From Nibrella saemangeumensis (GTDB lineage: Bacteria > Bacteroidota > Bacteroidia > Cytophagales > Spirosomataceae): 64,000 bases of DNA. The DNA lies in the NCBI RefSeq assembly GCF_039541915.1, contig NZ_BAABHD010000083.1, forward strand, positions 62,001-126,000. Direction: 5' to 3'. Positions 59,608-64,000 of this stretch are shown one piece after another; within the stretch, counting starts at the first letter, position 1, and every line of letters starts with the position of its first letter. Both the position numbers and the translations under genes were made by a program. Below the pieces are notes generated by a model, which had not been told where the DNA came from, did not search any database, and worked only from the letters and a program-made list of their open reading frames with translations.

Positions 59608-60252
59608 ATGTTTGTATTTGCCAACCAGCCTTCACTGGCCAACCAGTTTATTGCCGAATTACGTGATGTTTCTGTTCAGAAAGACCGGCTGCGCTTTCGG
59701 CGCAATCTGGAACGGTTGGGGGAGCTAATGGCCTATGAAATCTCTAAGACACTACCCTACCACAACGTCAATGTACAGACCTCTCTTGGCGTAGCCGAAA
59801 CCCAACTACCACTCAGGCAGCCGGTACTGGCCACCATTCTCCGGGCAGGTCTGCCCTTTCACCAGGGGTTCCTGAACTACTTCGATCAGGCCGATAATGC
59901 CTTTGCGGGCGCTTTCCGGGGTTATGTAGTGGGGGAAGACAACTTCGAAATTGCGATGGATTATATCTCCTGTACAGATCTGAGCGGCAAAACGCTGGTT
60001 CTTACCGATCCTATGCTGGCTACCGGTCGATCACTGGAAAAAGTATACCATGCGCTGCTGCGGTACGGGATTCCGGCGCAGACCCATGTGGCGGCTGTTA
60101 TTGCCAGTCCCGAAGGTGTCAAATTCGTCCAGAGCCGCATGCCGGAATGCCATCTCTGGCTCGGCGCGGTCGATGATCACCTCAACGAGCACTTCTACAT
60201 TGTTCCCGGCCTGGGTGATGCCGGCGACCTGGCTTTCGGTGAGAAGGTATAG
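59608..60252 (+). CDS. upp: Uracil phosphoribosyltransferase
   Basis: Salvages uracil to UMP with PRPP. The 214-residue product has ATILRAGLPFHQGFL and the PRPP motif LVLTDPMLATGRSLEKV, the VAAVIASPEGVKFVQSRMP loop and the C-terminal uracil site IVPGLGDAGDLAFGEKV. Length and order of motifs are normal for the family. It is convergent with the TonB receptor gene and ends before a strong hairpin. Confidence 0.96.
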   Translation: MFVFANQPSLANQFIAELRDVSVQKDRLRFRRNLERLGELMAYEISKTLPYHNVNVQTSLGVAETQLPLRQPVLATILRAGLPFHQGFLNYFDQADNAFAGAFRGYVVGEDNFEIAMDYISCTDLSGKTLVLTDPMLATGRSLEKVYHALLRYGIPAQTHVAAVIASPEGVKFVQSRMPECHLWLGAVDDHLNEHFYIVPGLGDAGDLAFGEKV

Positions 60253-60289
60253 TTCTATTAAGATATCAGTTCTATTAATGATGGCGAAA

Positions 60290-60331
60290 ACAGAAACGCC
60301 CCAACCGGTTTTCCGGTTGGGGCGTTTCTGT
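60290..60331 (-). terminator. Long perfect hairpin between upp and the TonB receptor
   Basis: A 19-bp perfect stem (60290-60308 with 60313-60331) and TTTT loop. On the minus strand four T follow the stem. It sits 18 bp past the receptor stop and 37 bp past the upp stop, so it may stop both. Confidence 0.85.
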
Positions 60332-60348
60332 ACGAACGGGAGTGCTGC

Positions 60349-63327
60349 TTAGTTCAGCAATTCATCAAACGTCAGAGAGATATAATACATAGATCCGACG
60401 GTCGGGTTGCCGATGCCGGTGGTGTATTCCTGCTTCAGGATATTGCTGCCACCAAGTTTGAGTATCGACCGGATGGATGGAATCCGCTTGCTTACCTGAG
60501 CATCCAGCGTATTGATGGCAGGTACAACCATTAACTGGTTGTTGGCAGCCAGACGGGCAGCTGGTGCAATAAACGAAGACTGCCAGTAGAAAGCATCCTG
60601 GTGACGATATACGATGTTGAAGCCCCAGCCACTGTTGCTAATGTTGCGGTTACCGAAGTTCAGGTTATAGCGGTACTTCGGCGTGTTGAAGCCCACCATA
60701 AAGCCATCGTCCAATACGTTGCGGTTCTTTTCTTTGTTGAACATGGTTACGCCATCCGTGTTCAACGTGTTGTTTGACAGGTTACCACCAACGGTAAAAT
60801 TACGGGGGAGCAGGTAATCGACCCCAATGCCGAAGCCCTGCGTTCTGACATCTTTTGTGTAGTTGGTGGGCAGCGAGTACACATTACGGGTTGTGGCACC
60901 GGTAGGCTGCACAATTACCTGACCGGAGATCAGGTTGCGATAGGTACTGTTGTAGTAGTTGACGTCGAGCAAGAACCGGTTTGCAATAAGACCTTTGTAA
61001 CCAACTTCAAACGACAGTACCCGCTCCGGCTTGAACTCCGGAAACGTAAACTGCTGCGGCTGACCGGCATTGACGGATTCCAGCGTATAGCTCGGAATGG
61101 TTCTCAGCTGATACTTATCCACGAAATAGGGCAGACCTCCAATCAGACGGGCCTGGGGCGTATTCAGGTCGATATACTGGTCCTGGGTTGTCGGAATCCG
61201 GAATCCAGTCTGATACGAAGCCCGGATATTATGCACTTTATTGATGGTATAAACGGCCGAAAGACGCGGGCTAAACTGGCCGGCGAAGTTTTCGTTCTTG
61301 TCGTAGCGAAGCGAACCTGTCAGCTTCAGCGCATCGGCAATGGTTTTGGACGCCTGAATGTAGGCACCATACTCACTGATGTTGAACTCGCTGCCGTCGG
61401 GTTGCTGGGCAAACAGCGTCCCTTCTGAGTTCAGATCATATACCCGATAATTACCGCCGATCAACACCTCCGCGATTTTAGGATCGATAAACGAACTGAG
61501 GTTGGTCATGAACTCCGCATGGTACAGGTTGGTCTTGTCGAGGAAGCGGGCACCATTGGGAATTGGGCGTTGTTTGACCTGATCCGCAATCTGGTTAAAC
61601 GCTTCGGAGCCCGGCTGAATACGACCCTGATCGGCCGCATTGCGGGCAGCTGTATGTAAAGCGCCGGATGCGCCGTTTACGGCATTGAGGGCTGTTTGAT
61701 AAGCGGCTGCCGGATTGGTTGGGTTAGCGGCCAGCGCCTGCTGAATAGCCGTTGAAAAGGTTTGCAAGGCTCCTCCGGCATAGGTAAAGGCATACTGAGG
61801 ATACCAGGAGCCAAGCAGGTTAGCCTGGTTCAGGCTTGGTTTCCAGGCTTCGTTCATGAACAGGCCTAATGTACCGATAGCGAAAGCGTCGCCGGAACGT
61901 TCCTGCGTGGTATAGGCCCGCACAAAAAAGCGAGGGCCGCGCAATTCTACCTTGTACTGACCCATCTTGAAATTATCGATGTAATAGCGGTCGTTGCCGG
62001 TATAAACGGTTGTACCATTACCCCAGCTTCCCTGAGCAATTGCTTCGATCCGATCGTTGATGCGGTAATGCAGGGCACCATTTAATTTCAAGCTACCGGT
62101 CCGGTAGTCGACCAGATCCCGTTCTGCATAGCCGGTGCGGGAAATGGGTGCGTTAGGCAGCAGGATGTTATTAACAATCTGGGTAGCCGGGAGGCCGGTA
62201 GCGGCCGAAATCTGATTGACACCGGCAACAATACGAGCCAGATCTGGCGAAATAGCCTGTAACTGGGCGGCAGGTAAGGCCAGGAATCCCGCAAACTGCT
62301 GCCGGAAAGCCAATAGGTTGGCACTGGTGGGGTTTTCGTCGCCGTAAATGTTTACTCCGTTGTAATTCGGGTTGTTCTGCCGGGTTCCGTTTGCCAGTGT
62401 ATTGCCGTTGGTGAAGCTCATATCCCGCGTGTCGGTAGCTTCCCAATCCTGGGCAGTCAGGTAGCCCGCGTTGATCTTAAACGCTACTTTATTGTTGAAC
62501 GCCTTGGCATACCGGATGGCTACATCGTAGAACGGTGTATTCTGATTGGCGCGGTTAGACGCACTCATGATCCCCGTTTTAGCGTAGGCGCTCAGTCCCT
62601 GATACAGGAATGGGCTCTTGCTGGTCATCAGCAGCAAACCGTTGGTCGCGTTGGGGCCGTACAGCGCCGAGGCTGCACCGGGCAGCAATTCTACACTCTC
62701 CAGATCCAGCTCTGAAATACCGACGATGTTACCCACCGAGAAGTTCAGACCCGGTGCCTGGTTGTCCATCCCATCGATCATCTGCACGACCCGAACGTTG
62801 CCGTTACCGGTAAAGCCACGCGTATTCACCGAACTAAAGGTCAAACTCTGGGTGCTAAGCTCCACGCCTTTCAGGTTGCGCAACGCATCGTAAAAGTTGG
62901 CTGAAGGCGTATTGCGGATCGCCCGGATATCCATTTTTTCGACGGTAACCGGCGACTGCATCACACTTTCTTCCACCCGCGAGGCCGACACAACTACCTC
63001 CTGGCCCAGCATGGGCTGCTCTACCAACTCGACCGTCAGATTATCACGATTACCCTGAATGGTTATTTCCTGGCTTTTATAACCTACCGAACTAATCAGC
63101 AGGGTAAATGGGGTAGAAGCATTGGTGTTCAGGGTAAAGTTTCCTCTTGCGTCAGTAATTGTTCCGGCTACCCGTCCTTTGATAGAAATACTTGCTCCGG
63201 CCAGTCCCTCTTTCGTGCCCGCATCCGCAACTCGTCCCGACAGGCTGGTCTGAGCCATTAGCCATGTTGTCATTAATAAACCATACGCCGTTAAAAAAAA
63301 CTGGCGACAGGTAGAATTCTTCAGCAT
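60349..63327 (-). CDS. TonB-dependent outer-membrane receptor
   Basis: A ligand-gated outer-membrane transporter of 992 residues. A signal peptide (ending near LMAQTS) is followed by a carboxypeptidase-regulatory-like beta domain (VSGRVADAGT-type, GARGNFTLNT, SVGYKSQEI), a plug (VVVSASRVEESVMQSPVTVEK, NTRGFTGNGNVRVVQMIDGMDNQAPG, LPGAASALYGPNATNGLL) and a 22-strand barrel. No SusD gene follows, so it is more like a siderophore, vitamin or peptide receptor than a SusC polysaccharide transporter. The cargo is not readable. Confidence 0.9.
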   Translation of the reverse strand: MLKNSTCRQFFLTAYGLLMTTWLMAQTSLSGRVADAGTKEGLAGASISIKGRVAGTITDARGNFTLNTNASTPFTLLISSVGYKSQEITIQGNRDNLTVELVEQPMLGQEVVVSASRVEESVMQSPVTVEKMDIRAIRNTPSANFYDALRNLKGVELSTQSLTFSSVNTRGFTGNGNVRVVQMIDGMDNQAPGLNFSVGNIVGISELDLESVELLPGAASALYGPNATNGLLLMTSKSPFLYQGLSAYAKTGIMSASNRANQNTPFYDVAIRYAKAFNNKVAFKINAGYLTAQDWEATDTRDMSFTNGNTLANGTRQNNPNYNGVNIYGDENPTSANLLAFRQQFAGFLALPAAQLQAISPDLARIVAGVNQISAATGLPATQIVNNILLPNAPISRTGYAERDLVDYRTGSLKLNGALHYRINDRIEAIAQGSWGNGTTVYTGNDRYYIDNFKMGQYKVELRGPRFFVRAYTTQERSGDAFAIGTLGLFMNEAWKPSLNQANLLGSWYPQYAFTYAGGALQTFSTAIQQALAANPTNPAAAYQTALNAVNGASGALHTAARNAADQGRIQPGSEAFNQIADQVKQRPIPNGARFLDKTNLYHAEFMTNLSSFIDPKIAEVLIGGNYRVYDLNSEGTLFAQQPDGSEFNISEYGAYIQASKTIADALKLTGSLRYDKNENFAGQFSPRLSAVYTINKVHNIRASYQTGFRIPTTQDQYIDLNTPQARLIGGLPYFVDKYQLRTIPSYTLESVNAGQPQQFTFPEFKPERVLSFEVGYKGLIANRFLLDVNYYNSTYRNLISGQVIVQPTGATTRNVYSLPTNYTKDVRTQGFGIGVDYLLPRNFTVGGNLSNNTLNTDGVTMFNKEKNRNVLDDGFMVGFNTPKYRYNLNFGNRNISNSGWGFNIVYRHQDAFYWQSSFIAPAARLAANNQLMVVPAINTLDAQVSKRIPSIRSILKLGGSNILKQEYTTGIGNPTVGSMYYISLTFDELLN

Positions 63328-63368
63328 AAATTTGTTCGTTATGGGGGTTAATTACTTAGAAAATTTAA

Positions 63369-63402
63369 TGCGATAAACATACGTAACTAAGCGTATACGT
63401 AC
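63369..63402 (-). promoter_or_regulatory. Possible operator and promoter of the TonB receptor gene
   Basis: The 215-bp gap upstream of the receptor carries an inverted repeat ACGTA...TACGT (10 bp apart, about 63381-63400) beside a minus-strand TATGTTTA, one base off the -7 consensus. A repressor site, for example of a metal regulator, is possible; nothing more can be said. Confidence 0.3.
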
Positions 63403-63542
63403 AATTTTTTCTGGAAATTGTAGAAAATAATTTGTTAAGCCTGCTGGATAAGATTCGAAAGAAGCGGCCGGCTTTTTGTGTTTATAGAGAAGATAAATTC
63501 ACCTTTGCAGATGTAAACGATTTACTAGTTAGCACTACTTTC

Positions 63543-64000
63543 ATGAACCACACATATGTAGTAATAATGGCTGGCGGAGTTGGTACCCGTTTCTGGCCGT
63601 TTAGTCGTACCAACAATCCCAAACAATTTCATGATGTTCTGGGCACGGGCCGAACCCTGCTGCAACAGACGGCAGAGCGGTTCGACGGCATTTGCCCCCC
63701 CGAAAACATCTATATAGTAACCAGCACGGAATACAAAGACCTGGTTCAGGAACAACTGCCGTACCTGACCGACGAACAGGTTTTGTGCGAACCGGTTCGT
63801 CGGAACACAGCCCCGTGTATTGCGTATGCCTGTTATAAAATCAGTGTGCGCGACCCGGAGGCCAACATTGTTGTTGCTCCGGCAGACCACATTATCTTAA
63901 AAGAAGACGAGTTTAGAAGAACGATACAAACGGCGCTGGCGGCTACCGAAAACCAGGATATTCTGGTAACACTGGGGATTCAGCCGAGCCGCCCTGATAC
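63543..64000 (+). CDS. Mannose-1-phosphate guanylyltransferase, N-terminal part (cut by window end)
   Basis: The frame opens at the ATG at 63543 (MNHTYVVIMAGGVGTRFWPF) and is still open at the last base, giving 152 residues. The nucleotide-binding signature AGGVGTRFWPFSR and the metal and sugar segment APADHIIL identify a sugar-nucleotidyltransferase of the ManC/mannose-1-phosphate guanylyltransferase type, which makes GDP-mannose for surface polysaccharide. A possible promoter is TTG (63476-63478) and CACCTTTG (63500-63507) with 21 bp between. The remainder of the gene lies beyond the window. Confidence 0.88.
   Translation, partial: MNHTYVVIMAGGVGTRFWPFSRTNNPKQFHDVLGTGRTLLQQTAERFDGICPPENIYIVTSTEYKDLVQEQLPYLTDEQVLCEPVRRNTAPCIAYACYKISVRDPEANIVVAPADHIILKEDEFRRTIQTALAATENQDILVTLGIQPSRPD

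Noticed and set aside
59607..59614. TATGTTTG matching the -7 promoter consensus at upp
   Set aside because: It overlaps the upp start codon, so a transcript from it would miss the start; a chance match.
1..64000. tRNA, rRNA, CRISPR arrays, toxin-antitoxin pairs, restriction systems or phage genes
   Set aside because: None could be recognised by eye; the holin-like protein at 1407 is of the widespread YqjE-type and has no phage context.

Overview
The window reads as a chromosomal segment of a Bacteroidota bacterium, most likely a Spirosoma-like member of the Cytophagales. The evidence is several TAnnTTTG-type -7 promoter elements, a type IX secretion C-terminal domain protein, a TonB-dependent receptor with a carboxypeptidase-regulatory-like N-terminus, a RemB/Wzi-like outer-membrane protein, a PASTA-tailed FtsI, and a meso-DAP type MurE. 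The genus is inferred from overall gene character; no 16S gene is present. I see no rRNA, tRNA, CRISPR array, prophage or plasmid origin.

Layout. 1-1.15 kb: a decayed IS3-family element. 1.4-3.2 kb: two small membrane proteins and a GGGP-synthase homologue. 3.3-10.3 kb: an AraC regulator and a fatty-acid beta-oxidation group (acyl-CoA dehydrogenase, alpha/beta hydrolase, VTT membrane protein, fused 3-hydroxyacyl-CoA dehydrogenase/enoyl-CoA hydratase, MarR regulator). A near-identical palindrome, GTATGCTTGCATAC, lies in the acyl-CoA dehydrogenase/hydrolase intergenic region and in the marR promoter, and suggests a small MarR regulon. 10.3-12.8 kb: MFS transporter and TlpA-like lipoprotein. 12.9-33 kb: the division and cell-wall (dcw) cluster rsmH-ftsL-ftsI-murE-mraY // murD-ftsW-murG-murC-ftsQ-ftsA-ftsZ. 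It is split by a 4.7-kb block of rplM-rpsI-rpsB-tsf, a sigma factor with a hydrophobic tail, a 62-aa protein and an MscS-like channel.

33-46 kb: mixed metabolism. It holds a flavin reductase, an AlkD-like glycosylase, accD, a radical SAM protein, a T9SS cargo protein, an enoyl-CoA hydratase, aldose 1-epimerase, a class A beta-lactamase with an SDG motif, small proteins, a xylose operon (dehydrogenase-xylB-xylA) and a GNAT acetyltransferase. 46-64 kb: fused trehalose-6-phosphate synthase/phosphatase, a DUF2254 protein, oligopeptidase B, an M28 peptidase, YifB, an O-methyltransferase, gmhA with a RemB-like protein, upp, a TonB receptor, and the start of a mannose-1-phosphate guanylyltransferase cut by the window edge.

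Most of the window is ordinary housekeeping DNA. The points that stand out are the shared MarR operator, the interrupted dcw cluster with its own terminators and promoters, a promoter/terminator overlap in front of rplM, the sigma factor with a membrane-like tail, and intergenic palindromic repeats. One repeat is a perfect 28-bp inverted repeat whose ends supply the stop codons of both flanking genes.
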